Shown here in pieces: positions 11,298 to 23,279 of a DNA stretch of 64,000 bases. This stretch comes from Musa acuminata AAA Group. Taxonomy: Eukaryota > Streptophyta > Magnoliopsida > Zingiberales > Musaceae. The position numbers were made by a program, and so were the translations under genes. Location: positions 35,220,001 through 35,284,000 of the forward strand of contig NC_088342.1 in NCBI RefSeq assembly GCF_036884655.1, in the 5' to 3' direction. Each line of letters starts with the position of its first letter. Position 1 is the first letter of the stretch. Below the pieces are notes generated by a model that saw nothing but the letters and a program-made list of their open reading frames with translations, did not search any database and was not told where the DNA came from.

Positions 11298-11629
11298 CAT
11301 GTTCGCCTTCTTTTGCATGATATTAAAATAATATTATTAGCATTGAGTTTCCTTTTTACCCTCTAAACTCTTCTTTCTCTCTTCTCTCCCATCCTAATGT
11401 TCTTATGGATGTTACCATTGTCCCTCCAAGCATTTGATATATAGGAGGCTACGATTCTCCCCTCGCCTGAGCAATTTGGATCATTTTTTTACTGTTTTTT
11501 CTCTATTTTGTCTTGGTCAAACCAATTAGAGAGATGTTATTCTTTAATCCTCATTTTCACTTAGGGGAATTATTTGGTCCCCGAGGTAATCATATGCAAG
11601 ACACCTAAGTTGGACCTAAGTCTCCCATA

Positions 11630-11830
11630 GCTATTAAAAACAAGTCCATGATCATAGTGATGGTGGACCATCTGAAAAATATTGTATCATTTTGCTTCAT
11701 CCATATATAGAGCAAGGTGGCCAAGTCATTTGTGAAGCAGGTGACTATTTTTATATATGGCATACTTTGCAACCATTTTAGAGCGTTTCTCTGTGCTTTA
11801 TAGGGTAAACATGCATGACATATGTACATT
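11630..11830 (+). pseudogene. Ty3/Gypsy integrase fragment
   Basis: The plus strand reads SMIIVMVDHLKN followed by VAKSFVKQVTIF and an YGI, matching in order the VDRLSK..VA.LFVKEV..LHGIP stretch of Gypsy integrase cores. A stop interrupts it and it fades out after 11830. It may belong to the same old plus-strand Gypsy as the tail at 14209. Sequence between 11296 and 11630 shows nothing I recognise. Confidence 0.55.
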
Positions 11831-12599
11831 TGATAAGCTTTTGTTCCCAGGAAACAAATTAGTTATACGACAACATCTTACACTTTATGGATTTAATAAT
11901 TTTCACTTTAATAAATTTTGAATGAAAAACATATCGATATATGCTTGAAGGGATCTTTTGAGAAATCTGAATTTTTTAAAATACAATAGATAAATATATC
12001 TCTGGTTTCTCTCCGTTACTCGTTTACTTTGACATACATTATCATAGAAATATTTTATGTTAATATATGTGTCAAGAGATGATCAAATTCTGGATTTATA
12101 ATGATAGAATAGATGTCTTCCAAAGAAGACATCAATTCAGAATTAATATCTAACCATTCTTCCTCTTTAATAAATCTAAGTCATTTATTGAATCGTCAAT
12201 AATATCAAAGGTACCGAAAGGTAATGTGGGCCACATTATTTCTAACATGCTTCTACTTGTCTCATATGACATAAATATGTTTTATGATTTAATAAATCAT
12301 GATGGGCGAAACGTTATGCTAAATCCTTTTCACATAATGGTTATAATCATTCATCATTTTAAAATAAATCACTAATAGGAGAGTTATATATCATTAGTTC
12401 GATATATTTCTTTTTATGTACCATATCATTAGTTATAACTTAATATGACCAATAATAATATTTTTCAAAATGGTCCAGTGATAATGTCTTTGTCGAAGAC
12501 TAATTCTGTTAACTTTCATCTACTTCAATCATGTACATAATATAGAAAACAGGAGAAATAAGAAATACATAAGTGAGCTTAGAGTGTCGAATCATTCAT
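11831..12599 (-). other. probable 3' non-coding part or LTR of Copia-A
   Basis: AT-rich and without coding signature. It lies directly downstream (in minus orientation) of the Copia RNase H remnant, where the 3' untranslated region and 3' LTR would be. LTR ends could not be identified. Confidence 0.35.
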
Positions 12600-14212
12600 G
12601 AATATAACATTATATCAATAATGATGTGTAGTAATGCTCATTCGTTTGATGTATTCATTAAATCCCTTGGGGGATAATTCTTTCGTTAAAGGATCTATAA
12701 ACATAAGGATGATGCTAATATGTTCAATTAATACTTTTGTTTCTCTGAACTTTTTGATCAGACAAGTAATTTTACTTCCGTATGTTCAGCATCCTTAGGA
12801 TACTTGTCATTTTCAAAGAAGAATATTATTGTAGAATTATCACAATAAATTTTTAGCGACTTACCAATACTATCGAAAATCTCAAATCCTAAAATAAAAT
12901 TCTATAGCCATAATATGTAAATTGTGGTCTCACAAACTTAGCTTCCATAACACATACTGCTTTGCACTTTTTTTATGAAATTACTCCTCCAACTAAAAGG
13001 AATAGTCGAGTGTTGATTTTCTTATATCGATACATCCAATAAAATCTAAATATGAATATCTAATTACTTTCATGCCATTTGATCTCTTATAAGTATGTAG
13101 TCCTTTGTTAAAGTATCTTGGAACTTTCTTTACATCTTTTCAACGATTCATTTAGGATTATTTTAATACCTGTCTAGCATTTTGACAACAAAACTAATGT
13201 CTAACTTGGTGCAAGTTTGGGTATACATTAAGCTTCCCATGAGATATATAAGCAATTTTCTTCATTTGTTCTCGTTCCAATTCAGTTTTTGGATATTGAA
13301 TAAGGTTAAATTTATACTTTTTTTGAATTGGAATAATACATTTATACTTTTTTGAATTGGAATAATACTTGTTGAATAATTTTCTATCTTAAATCTCTCC
13401 AAAACTTTATTGATATATGCTTTCTAAGATAACCCTAACAATCCTCATTAGGGTTACTTGTAACTTTTATTACGACGATCAAATGGTCTATTCTAGGATT
13501 ACTTGGACACCTATTTAACGTTTTGATAGCAGATGTCTGACTTGGTGCAAGTTTAGGCATACATTAAGCTTCCCAAGCATAAAGAATTTCTTCATCTGTT
13601 CTTGTTCCAATTCATTTTTTGAATATTGTATAAGGTTAAATTTATCCCCTTTCTGAATTAGAATAATACTGAATAATTTTCTATCTTAAATCTCTCAAAA
13701 AATTTATTGGTATATGCTTTTTGAAACAACTCTAACAATCCATGTGATCAATTGGAGAATATTTCATAGGTTGCCTCTCCCGTATCTTTCACTTTAAAGT
13801 TTTTAAAGAGATATTTCTAAATTTTATACAATAAACTAAGATGGTTAGTAGCGAGCAAAATATCATCAACATACGGACTTAGAAATATAAGCTTACTCCT
13901 ATTGACCTTCATACACTGATAAATAATATTTTTCTTAAATATAAAAAATTTTATGATATCGTTAAACTTAAGATACCGAGAAGCTTATTCAAGTTCATCT
14001 ATTGATTTTTTAAGTTTTCGCATCACATGTTTCTTCCCTTAGAATGTGGATTATCTATGTAAATTTATTCCTCAAGTTTTCATTTGAAAATATGATTTTA
14101 CTCTTTTTTTTTTTATAACTCTAGGTCATAATGAGCTATTAAGACCATAATAATTCTCAATAAATCTTTAAAGCTAAAAACTCTCTTTATAGTCAATGCT
14201 ATCTCTTTGTTG
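12600..14212 (-). pseudogene. Copia-A: reverse transcriptase and RNase H remnant
   Basis: Minus-strand reading with many stops and frame changes. Near 14195-14110 there is the start of a Copia RT (IDYKE.. then MVLIAHYD). Near 13895-13845 the catalytic block reads YVDDILLATN with both Asp present. At about 12990-12640 there is a Copia RNase H end (GGVIS..K.CKA, then MEAKFV, YCDNS-like and LTKELSPKGFNEYIKRMSI-like blocks). The gag, protease and integrase remnants of what is probably the same element lie at 28006-29650, also on the minus strand, separated by inserted Gypsy-B. Confidence 0.75.
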
Positions 14213-14333
14213 GCAACACCATTCAGATCAAGAGGCAACATAGGAAAGAGAAGAAGATATGCGAGAGCAGTATCCTCATATATTCTATTAAGGTGAGTTA
14301 AATTTGAGGACCAAATTTCCTATAGGAGGGGAG
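14209..14333 (+). pseudogene. Gypsy pol C-terminal tail, plus strand
   Basis: The plus strand reads WQHHSDQEAT, a stop, EREEDMREQYPHIFY, a stop, then [12 protein letters not shown]. This is the typical end of a chromovirus-type Gypsy polyprotein plus the start of its 3' untranslated region. It is oriented opposite to the Gypsy-B pol that starts at about 14334. It therefore comes from a different insertion or an inverted piece. Confidence 0.65.
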
Positions 14334-16575
14334 GAATTCAGGTCTAGATCCTTGAGCTATTTTCTTAACTATCATTTGAAGATATGTATCTTCCTTCTGA
14401 CATTCTTTAACCTTTTCTACCAAATATGATTGTGCCATCAAACACGCAAGAAAACCTTTATTTGTCTTCGATAAAATTTTAAGTTTTAAGTCTGCCAACT
14501 CCGTCATCATAGAATTCCTTTGAATATTCATATAGGCTACAAGACTATAGGTATTTTTGCTTAAGACATCAGCAACTACATTAGCTTTCCTAGGATGGTA
14601 GTTGATATTAAAATCATAATCCTTTAGAAAGTCCAACCACCTTCTTTGTCTCATATTTAAATATTTCTGTGTGAAAATATATTTGAGACTCTTATGATCT
14701 GTGAAGATTTCGAAAGTCTGTCCATAGAGATAATGCCTCCAAATTTTTAGTGCAAAAATGATAGCTGCTAGCTCTAAGTCATGAGTAGGATAGTTCTTCT
14801 CATGAGGTTTTAATTGCCTCGATGTATAAGCAACTACCCTCTCGTTTTGCATTAGAACGCAACCAAGCCCTTGTAGTGAGGCATCACTATACACTATAAA
14901 ACCTTCTCCCTCTGAAAGAATCACTAAGATAGGAGCACTGGTTAATTTCTTCTTCAATTCTTGAAAACTTTGTTAACATTTATCATCCAACATGAAATTT
15001 ATATTCTTTTATGTCAACTTGGTCAATGGTGCTGCTATTTTTGAAAAGCCTTCTACGAATCTTCTATAGCATCCAGCCAAACCCAAGAAGCTTCTAATCT
15101 CTGAAACATTAGAAGGCTGCTTCCATTTTATCACCGCTTCAATCTTGTGAGGGTCAACAGATATACCAACGCTCGAAATTACATGACCGAGAAACATAAT
15201 TTCATTGAGCCAGAAGTTGCACTTGCTTAACTTGGCATATAGTTTCTCTTGCCTTAGGACTTCCAGAACTGTCTTAAGATGGTGTTCATGCTCTGCTATA
15301 CTTTTGGAGTAGATCAATATATCATCAATGAACACAATTACAAATTTATCAAGATAAGGGTGGAACACCCTATTCATGAGATCCATGAAGGCAACCAATG
15401 CATTTGTGAGTCCAAAAGACATTACTAAGAATTCATAATGACCATATCTTGTTCTAAAGATAGTTTTCTGTATGTTTCCTTCTCTTATCTTCAGTTGATG
15501 ATACTCGGATCTCAAATCAATCTTTGAGTATACCTGAGTACCTTGAAGTTGATCAAACAAGTCATCTATTCAGGGAAGAGGATATTTATTCTTTATGGTC
15601 ACTTGGCTGAGTTGTCCATAATCGATGCATAGTCACATAGATCCATCTTTCTTCTTCACAAATAGGATAGGGGCACCCCAAGGTGATACACTGGGTCGAA
15701 TAAAACCCATGTTCAAAAGCTCTTGGATTTGTTTCTTTAACTCCTCCAACTCAATTGGTGTCATTCTATACAGAGGTTTAGAAATAGGTATAGTACCAGG
15801 TAGAAGATCAATTGTAAATTCAAGTTGTCTATTTAGTGGCAGTGCAAGTAGATCTTCAGGAAAAGTATCTAGAAAATCCCGTACAATGGGGATGTCCTTT
15901 AATATTGGCTTCTTAGATTCTTCTCTAGATATGAAGGCCAAGTACCCCTGACATCCTTTCAGTAATAGTTGGGTAGCACTCAAGGCTGAAATAATAGGAG
16001 GGAGCTTTTCTTGAATCCCAATAAACTTAAAAGGTGGTTGATCTAGAGGTGAGAAAGTAACAGTCTTCCGGAAATAATCAACACTTGCATGGTATACTGA
16101 AAGCCAGTCCATACCTAAGATAGCGTCGAAATCTTGAAATTCTAGTAGAATAAGATCTACTAGCAAATCATGACTTTAAATAGTAATAACACAATTTTTA
16201 TATATCTAATCAACTATCAAAGAGTTTCCAACTGGCGTTACTACCATTAATGCATTATTCATTGTCTCACAATTCTTATGCAGTTTCATAGCAAAATAGG
16301 GTGATATAAAAGAATGTGTAGAACCAGAATCTATAAGCACTGATGCTGGCATACCACAAAGTGTGATGATACCTTTAATAATAGATCCCGAGGCTTCAGC
16401 ATCTTGATGAGTCAGTGCGAAGACTCTTGCATGTCCTCCCTCTTTTGGTCCTAGCTATTGTTATCCAACTATTTGGGGTGGAGTTGGGCGTTGATGTTGC
16501 TTCCGAGGGCAGTCCTTCGACATGTGCCCTGGTTGTTGACAATAAAAACATACGCGTTGTCCCATGGGGCATGAG
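14298..16575 (-). pseudogene. Gypsy-B pol (protease, reverse transcriptase, RNase H), interrupted
   Basis: Minus strand, read from 16575 down. A zinc knuckle CFYCQQPGHMSKDC (about 16552-16511) is followed by a protease with LIDSGSTHSF (16340-16288) and AILGMDWL. The reverse transcriptase spans 15890-15009, with FIDDILIYS at its active site intact. RNase H is at 14957-14334 ([10 protein letters not shown], then [19 protein letters not shown], and a terminal NVVADVLSK). Stops at about 16165, 15631, 15561 and near 14960 break it into pieces. Integrase is absent: the reading ends at about 14334, where an oppositely oriented Gypsy tail begins. The 5' portion (gag) continues at 24882 because Copia-C is inserted between. 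Confidence 0.85.
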
Positions 16576-16580
16576 GTGGA
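16576..16580. repeat. target-site duplication of Copia-C, left copy (GTGGA)
   Basis: GTGGA directly before the left LTR. It pairs with ATGGA at 24882-24886 (one mismatch). Removing Copia-C and one copy rejoins the Gypsy gag reading in frame across the zinc-knuckle region. Confidence 0.75.
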
Positions 16581-18182
16581 TGTTGGGAAATCTTGGGGGC
16601 GACATCAGATGCGCAGTGGAAGAACAAGAAAACAAAACCCCGATTCTCAAAGAGATGTTCGTCGTCATGCGAAGATTGGTGCACAAAATCCGCGAAACTG
16701 AAAAACTGTGTATAGAGTAGATTGTGTTACCTAAGGAGATCGTATATCCCTGTTTCCTTGTAGATCTTTAGGAGAGGGTGAAGGAGGTCAAGCGTCCTCC
16801 TCTCTAGCGGTGATCCACATAACAGGGTTGCGACGATGCTCCTCAAAACTCCAAGCCTGCTCTGAGGTGGAGAGGGGGAAGGAGAATAGGAGAGGCAAGC
16901 AAAGGCTCTAGCCTATGAGGCTCTGAATCCCTCCTATTTATAGAGGTCCCCTGTCAAAACCTAATGGATCCTCCCCTAGTGAGTATTGGATCTGCATCCA
17001 ATAACCAAAGTCTTTTAGATTAGTAGATCTCTATCCAATAATCTCTCATGGGCTCTTATTGGATCTCGTCCATGGGATCCAATAATTTAGGGGCTTATTG
17101 GATATCCAATAAGACAATGGCTTTGTCGGATATCTCATATCCGAATCTCTACTCATCGCAATGCCTACCATATGTGTGTGACCCTCTAGGCCCAATATCG
17201 AGCTAACCGTGAGTCATACATGTCAGAACTCCTTCTAACTCAGTGAATTATTATCTCTGTAATAATTCACTCGACTCATCGACTACGGGCGTACTAGGCC
17301 ACTATGTCGTAGTCCCCAAACGATACAAGGGAATCCAATCCATTGGACCTGTCTGTCCTCAGTTACCATGTACCTATAGTCCCTCATCCATCTAATATCC
17401 CAGAGACCGTATTTCGAGCATAGTGCTGTCAGACCCATACGGTCTATACTCGAGTCTCGCTCTAATCAGATTCTCGCGGAGAACTCTTTCTCTCTCAACC
17501 CGAATGACCCTGGCCAGGGATTTGTCTGAGCAAGAACACATGGGATATTCCTCTCATGATGCCGAGAGTAGATGATCCTCTATCGACACTCAATAGCCCT
17601 CGTAAGGTCGACTACCACTCCCAATGACCAGTTGTACTAGATTTAGGATAGCTAAACCTATAAGTCTGGTATCAAAGAGTGGAGTACTCATACAGGATAT
17701 CCTTGGTGTCTCAAATCTAAGGACCAAATATACCACTAGGACTACGGAATCGCTGTTTGACAATAAGGCATCATCAACCATCCAGCATTCCGTAAGCGGA
17801 TCAATTAGTGAACTCATTCTCCAATGAGCACCTGTACTGTATCCCTAGTGTCCCTACACGAGCAACTATGAGACCAGCTGCATCCATCATATGGACGGGT
17901 ATACAACACACTAGTCTGTCTGGTTATCATGATGTCCCTCTCGAGTAACCTATGATCGGGATTATTTAGGATATGTGTTTAAAGGTGAATCGATCTCATT
18001 TTCGTGAACTAATCACGATCCGATTCTCATTGCACAAATCCTAGGATATCACAATATATATGTACATATATGCAATAGTTATAAAGTGATATATGCCAAA
18101 ATATAATAAGTAAAAAGATTTTGTATCAAGTTGCACGTGCCATCACTCACGTGATTGGCTTACTGGGCACCTATGACTAGCA
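16581..18182 (-). repeat. Copia-C 3' LTR (left)
   Basis: Plus strand begins TGTTGGGAAATC and ends GACTAGCA, so the TG..CA ends are intact. A minus-strand TATA box (plus-strand TATTTATA) is at 16935-16942. It matches the right LTR over its full length with scattered substitutions and no net length change. Confidence 0.92.
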
Positions 18183-18183
18183 A

Positions 18184-18194
18184 TCTCCCACTTC
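18184..18194 (-). other. polypurine tract of Copia-C
   Basis: Immediately internal to the left LTR the minus strand reads GAAGTGGGAGA, the purine run from which plus-strand DNA synthesis is primed. Confidence 0.75.
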
Positions 18195-18199
18195 ACCTA

Positions 18200-19599
18200 A
18201 AGTCAATCACCTATGTGTCTGATCCCCATCAGACCCTTGTGACACTCAAAGACAATTTGAGACAACGGCTTTGTCAGTGGATCTGCAATGTTATCTTCGG
18301 ATGGAACTCTTTCCACTGCTACATCTCCTCGAGTTACAATCTATCTGATAAGGTGGAACCTCCTCAGAACATGCTTAGATTTCTGATGAGACCTAGGTTC
18401 CTTCGCTTGAGCAATCGCCCGTTTGTTGTCGCAATATAAGGAGATCGGCTCCTCGCTACTTGGCACGACTCTCAAATCTGTGATGAACTTATTTAACTAG
18501 ACTCCCTCCTTTGCTGTATCTGATGCAGCAATGTACTCCGCTTCTGTGGTCGAGTCAACAGTAGTATCTTGTTTGGAATTCTTTCAGCACACTGCTCCTC
18601 CATTCAAGGTGTACACATACCCTGAATTCGACTTGCTATCATCGACATCAGACTGAAAACTTGAGTCCGTGTAGCATGCAATCTTAAGACTATTACCTCC
18701 ATATACTAGTAAAAGATCCTTAGTCATTCTCAAGTACTTAAGGATACACTTTACTACTTTCCAGTGCTCCAAGCCTGGATCCACCTGATACATGCTCGTG
18801 ACACTCATAACATGTGCTATATCAGGCCTAGTACATAGCATGACATACATGATAGACCCTATTGCTGAGGCATAAGGTATCATATCCATGTTCGCCCTTT
18901 CTTCTGGAGTCTTTGGGGACATACTCGTAGAAAGCGATATCCCATGTCTCATTGGTAGGAGATATCTCTTGGAATTTTTCATACCAAACCTTTTGACAAT
19001 GGTTTCTATGTACTTAGACTGGGACAAGCCAAGCATCCTCTTGGATCTATCTCTATAGATTCTAATCCCCAAGATATAGGATGCTTCCCCTAAGTCCTTC
19101 ATGGAGAAGTGTCTAGATAACCAAGTCTTTACTGTGGATAGAATTCCTACATCATTCCCAATGATCAGGATGTTATCCACATATAACACCAAAAAGGTGA
19201 TAGCACTCCCACTTACCTTCCTATACACACAAGGCTCATCTTCGTTCTTAACGAAGCCATAAGATCTGATTGCCTCATCAAATCTTATGTTCCAACTTCG
19301 GGAAGCTTGCTTTAGTCCATAAATGGATCTAAGTAACCTACATACCTTATATGGGCAGTTCTTAGACACGAATCCCTCAGGTTGCATCATATACACCTCC
19401 TCTCGAGGTTTCCATTGAGGAATGCGGTTTTCACATCCATTTGCCAGATCTCATAATCATAGTGTGCTGCAATAGCCAATAGAATTCTGATGGATTTCAG
19501 CATTGCTTTGGGTGAGAAGGTTTCGTCGTAGTCAACATCTTGCCTTTGACGATACCCCTTAGCCACTAGCCTTGCTTTATAGGTCTCTACCTTTTCCAT
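18200..19599 (-). pseudogene. Copia-C reverse transcriptase and RNase H
   Basis: From 19599 down: VAKGYRQRQDVDYDETFSP and MDVKTAFLNG of the Copia RT, then LYGLKQASRSW. The active site reads YVDNILIIGND, where the family has YVDD; the second catalytic Asp is Asn. RNase H follows (CYTDSSFQSD, SNSGYVYTLNGGAVCW-like) and continues past a stop at about 18583 to an ADPLTKPL block near 18265-18240. A frame change lies near 19390. The usual order RT then RNase H is kept. Confidence 0.88.
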
Positions 19600-21462
19600 C
19601 TACTCCGATCTTTTTCTTAAAGATCCATTTACAACCGATGGATATAATACCTTCGAGCACATCAACTAGGTTCCAAACCTTATTGGAGTGCATAGAATCC
19701 ATCTCATAATTCATGGCTTCTTGCCACTTCCCGGAGTTTATACACATAATAGCCTCCTCGTAGGTCTGAGGATCAATATCCTCAACATCCTATCCTCTAA
19801 TATGTCTCACATATCTCTCAGGAGGATGGGATACTCTATCAGACCTACGTAAAGTTGAAACTTGTGTATTAGGTACCTGAACAAACTCGGGCTGTAGAGT
19901 GGTGCTTGAGCTTGGTGCTCCAACCTCGCTCAACTCTATCATTCTCCTACTATCTTTGCTAAGAATGTGTTCCTTCTCAAGGAACACTGCTCTCTTAGCT
20001 ACAAAGTCCTTTTAGTCCTTGAGATGATAGAAATAATACCCACAAGTTTCCTTGGGGTATTTCACAAATTTGTATCGCTTTGTCCTTGATTCTAACTTAT
20101 TGGGATTGTGTCTTTTAACGTGGGTAGAACAGCCCCAAATCTTAACAACCTTAAGATTAGGCTTCTTCCATTTCCATATCTCATATGGTGTAGATACTAC
20201 CAACTTAGTTGGAACTCTGTTCAGAAGGTAAGCTGCGGTTTCTAGGGCATATCCCCAGAATGAGATGGGTAGGTCAGCGAAACTCATCATGGACCGTACC
20301 ATGTCTAATAGCGTACGATTTCTCCTTTCAGAGACACCATTGAGCTGAGGTGTATAAGGAGGTGTCCATTGGGATAATATCCCATGGTCCTTGAGGAACT
20401 GAGTAAACTCTATACTTAAGTACTCACCTCCTCGATTTGATCGAAGAGTTTTGATACTCTTTCCAATCTGATTCTCCACCTCATTCTTATACTCTCTGAA
20501 TTTCTCAAAGGCCTCGGACTTGACTTCATTAAGTACACATATCCATACCTTGAGAAATCATCAGTAAAGGTAATGAAGTAGGAGTAACCACCAATGGCAT
20601 GAGTTGACATGGGTCCACATACATCACTATGTATGAGTTCCAACAACTCAGTGGCTCTCTCTCCAATTCCACTAAATGGAGAGTTGGTCAGTTTTTCACG
20701 AAGGCAAGACTCGCAAGTTGCATATGACACGTAGTCGAATGGATCTAGATATCCATCATTTAGTAACTTTTGAATCCTTCTTTCATGGATGTGACCTAGC
20801 CTACAATGCCACAGGTATGCACTGTTCACCTCATCTCGTTTCCTCTTAGAGACATTTACATTCATGATATGTGGAGTAGTGTCTAACATAAATAAACCAT
20901 TATGCAATGTTCCTTTCGTGATGATCTTATCATCTAATAATATTGAACAACCATTGTTCTCAAAAACAAATTTATATCCACTAACTGTTAAACATGAAAT
21001 GGAGATAATGTTTTTGATAATAGAAGGAACAAAATAACATGCATCTAATGCAATAAAAGCTCCACTAGGCAGATGTAAGGCGACCTCGCCAACAGCAACT
21101 ACAACAACTTTTGCTCTATTACCCATCTCATATCGTTGAGTCCTTCCTTGTTCCTCAAACAATTTATAGACATGTAGGAGAATGGATCTGGCATCCATCT
21201 TTTCATGTTGTCTTTGTAACTCATGAGTCATTGAGCCCAACATATAGCACTGAACAAGAGTGGAGTCATCAATGTACTTCACGTAGCGAGCGATCTCATC
21301 CTCGCTTGCCCCTTCTTCGAGCGTAGGCATCACTGTATCAAGGATGTACATGATTTTCTCTGCCATGAGAACAATTCTCAAGTTATGGAGCCAATCCGTA
21401 TAATTTGAACTAGTGATGCGGTTGACATCAAGTATGTCACGTAAGGGATTTGAAAGTGACAA
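19600..21462 (-). pseudogene. Copia-C gag-protease remnant and integrase
   Basis: ATG at 21462 starts a gag N-terminus (TSSNYTDWLHNLRIVL.. then HEKMDARSI). After about 120 residues it runs straight into the end of a protease (LPSGAFIALDACYFVPSI). Thus the gag C-terminus with its zinc knuckle and the catalytic part of the protease are missing. A GAG-pre-integrase domain follows (LWHCRLGHI..CESCLREKLT), then integrase (HSDVCGPM, GYSYFITFTDDFSRYGYVYLM). After a frame change at about 20470 the reading continues with RSNRGGEY, where the family has SDxGGE, and NGVSERRNRT. The second catalytic Asp of integrase is Asn. The tail to 19790 is the integrase C-terminal spacer. Confidence 0.88.
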
Positions 21463-21660
21463 TTTCTGAAAATAAAGATGCAGTAGAAATGAATAACATG
21501 CAGATTTGGAAGAAATAAACTATCAAGATATGGACTTCTATTTTAATATGCTCCCACTATTTTACTAACGAGTCACGCGACACCCTCAGCACGTGAAACG
21601 GAAGTCTCCGACAGACTTCTAGTGGGGATCAGGATCCAATCAGCGTCTTAGTGTAACCTC

Positions 21661-21950
21661 AAGGGACTCGACCAATTATACTAAGCCTAAAAGGTATGCA
21701 ACTCTTGTCGATCACAACTCCTTATGATTCCCGTCCTATTCGGCCTTCGAATCACCATGGTTTCGAGGGATTCGACCAACCATGATGCTCGGTTAAGTCA
21801 ACACCTTCGTTACAAGGTGAGTCTGATTTGATGATATACCCTCAAGGGACTCGACCAAGCATACCATATCCTCAGGTCACCGGTGAAATTTCTATATCAT
21901 AAGCAAGATAGCGAATCACGATATAGGTGAGTTTCGAGGGACTCGACCAA
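21661..21950. repeat. four-copy short repeat in the Copia-C leader
   Basis: AAGGGACTCGACCAA-like copies start at 21661, about 21764 (GAGGGATTCGACCAA), 21844 and about 21936, each followed by different sequence. Spacing is about 80-103 bp. Confidence 0.75.
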
Positions 21951-22739
21951 CTCAACCTACACCGGGAATCGGTTCCTACTTATAACGATGGAAGGCCATG
22001 TGAGTCAATCTAATTGCCTCACGTTTACCGACTTAATATTATCGAGAGAGATGTTTCTATGATTTGGTCTCCTAATATGACATGTCACACATATACATAT
22101 TTAATATATATCTACATCGCATGCAAATATATATACATATCTAGTATGTATATAAGCAATCACACCAGATGATCATGGACCACAACCTTATGTGATTAGG
22201 CCAAAGCCAGTAGGCCTAATCACTCACATCAAGATCTATGTGTACAACGGTGCATCTCCATGCCCTGTAATCGTCCATCTCGTCCTCGTCGATTCCGTCG
22301 ACATCTCGATGCATATTCATGCATCGCGGTCGTTCGTCTCGTGGGTCCCGCTATCGCATCCACACTCCCGCTACGCCTCCTCATGTGATTACAATTTAAT
22401 CATAGGCATGCAGGCCCGACAGTAAACGAGAAATATAATGGAGGCTCGCAGACCCCAATAATAATAATCACAAGTACACACATCACACGGTCCATGATCA
22501 TCCGTCCACACATCATACATCACATGTATAAATAATCATCATCATATAGGACTACTAGATAATGATAAAAATAATAATCAACTAAAAATTTTAATTAATT
22601 AGTATTTTATTAAATCAGGGATATATAGGGAATTTCTGAATTCATAGGGGTATTTTCATAATTTGGACAAAAAACAAAAACTGAAATTTCTCAAATTCAC
22701 AGGGGCAAAACTATTTTTTTACCCAAAACCCTAAGCCCC

Positions 22740-23130
22740 TCTCCCTCTTTGCTGTTGTCGTCGTTACCCTACCGGTGGCGACAGGTGCAATGGGGTCAGG
22801 GTGCCACCCCTGTAGGTGGGCGCCCCCGTGGGTAGCGCTACCCCCGCGGGCGGGTGCCCCTATGGGCTCCGCCCCTTCCGCGAGCGCTTCTGCCCATGAG
22901 GCAGCGCCCGCAGGCGGTGCTGCCTCACCGGGGTTTTGCCCGTGGGAGCAGCGGCCACAGGCGTCGTTGCCTTGTGGCGCATCACCCCGCGTGAGCGGCG
23001 GCCGCAAGCGTCGCTGCCCTACGGTACCTCTGCCTGCTGGCTGCCAGCCCCACCGGCCGCAAACCTGCTGTAGGCACAGCGCTTGCGCATGCGCCGGCGT
23101 TGTGATGCATGGCTGCAGCTGGCGCTGCAG
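22740..23130. other. GC-rich block in the Copia-C leader
   Basis: Roughly 390 bp rich in G and C within an otherwise AT-rich element, with many GCGCCCGC and GGCGGCCGC-like strings. Both strands are open for a stretch (plus 22775-23134; minus 23334-22711), as expected of GC-rich DNA. Possible captured host sequence; source unknown. Confidence 0.6.
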
Positions 23131-23265
23131 GTGATTGTAGGCATGCAAATCGAGGGCAGCAACTGTTACTGCCCTTCCTTGTTTTTGCGTCAATGATTTT
23201 AACGTCAAAATTCTTCCTAAACGCAACACACGCAGTTCAAAACCAGTCATTCGCACGAACAACAT

Positions 23266-23278
23266 GGCTCTGATACCA
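23266..23278 (-). other. primer-binding site of Copia-C (tRNA-iMet type)
   Basis: The minus strand reads TGGTATCAGAGCC immediately internal to the right LTR. This is complementary to the 3' end of plant initiator methionine tRNA. Confidence 0.88.
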
Positions 23279-23279
23279 C

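Larger units (their letters stand above)
21463..23265 (-). other. Copia-C long leader between primer site and gag
   Basis: About 1.8 kb lie between the primer site and gag ATG. It holds four dispersed copies of an AGGGACTCGACCAA motif (21661-21950), AT-rich repeats with ATATATACATAT strings (about 22080-22160), and a sharply GC-rich block at about 22740-23130. A 207-codon minus-strand open stretch (23334-22711) covers the GC-rich block but has no recognisable domain and probably reflects base composition. Confidence 0.7.

Noticed and set aside
15625..15951. 108-codon plus-strand open stretch
   Set aside because: Antisense shadow of the Gypsy-B protease/RT coding region.
22192..22425. 77-codon plus-strand open stretch
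   Set aside because: Antisense within the Copia-C leader, no conserved motif.
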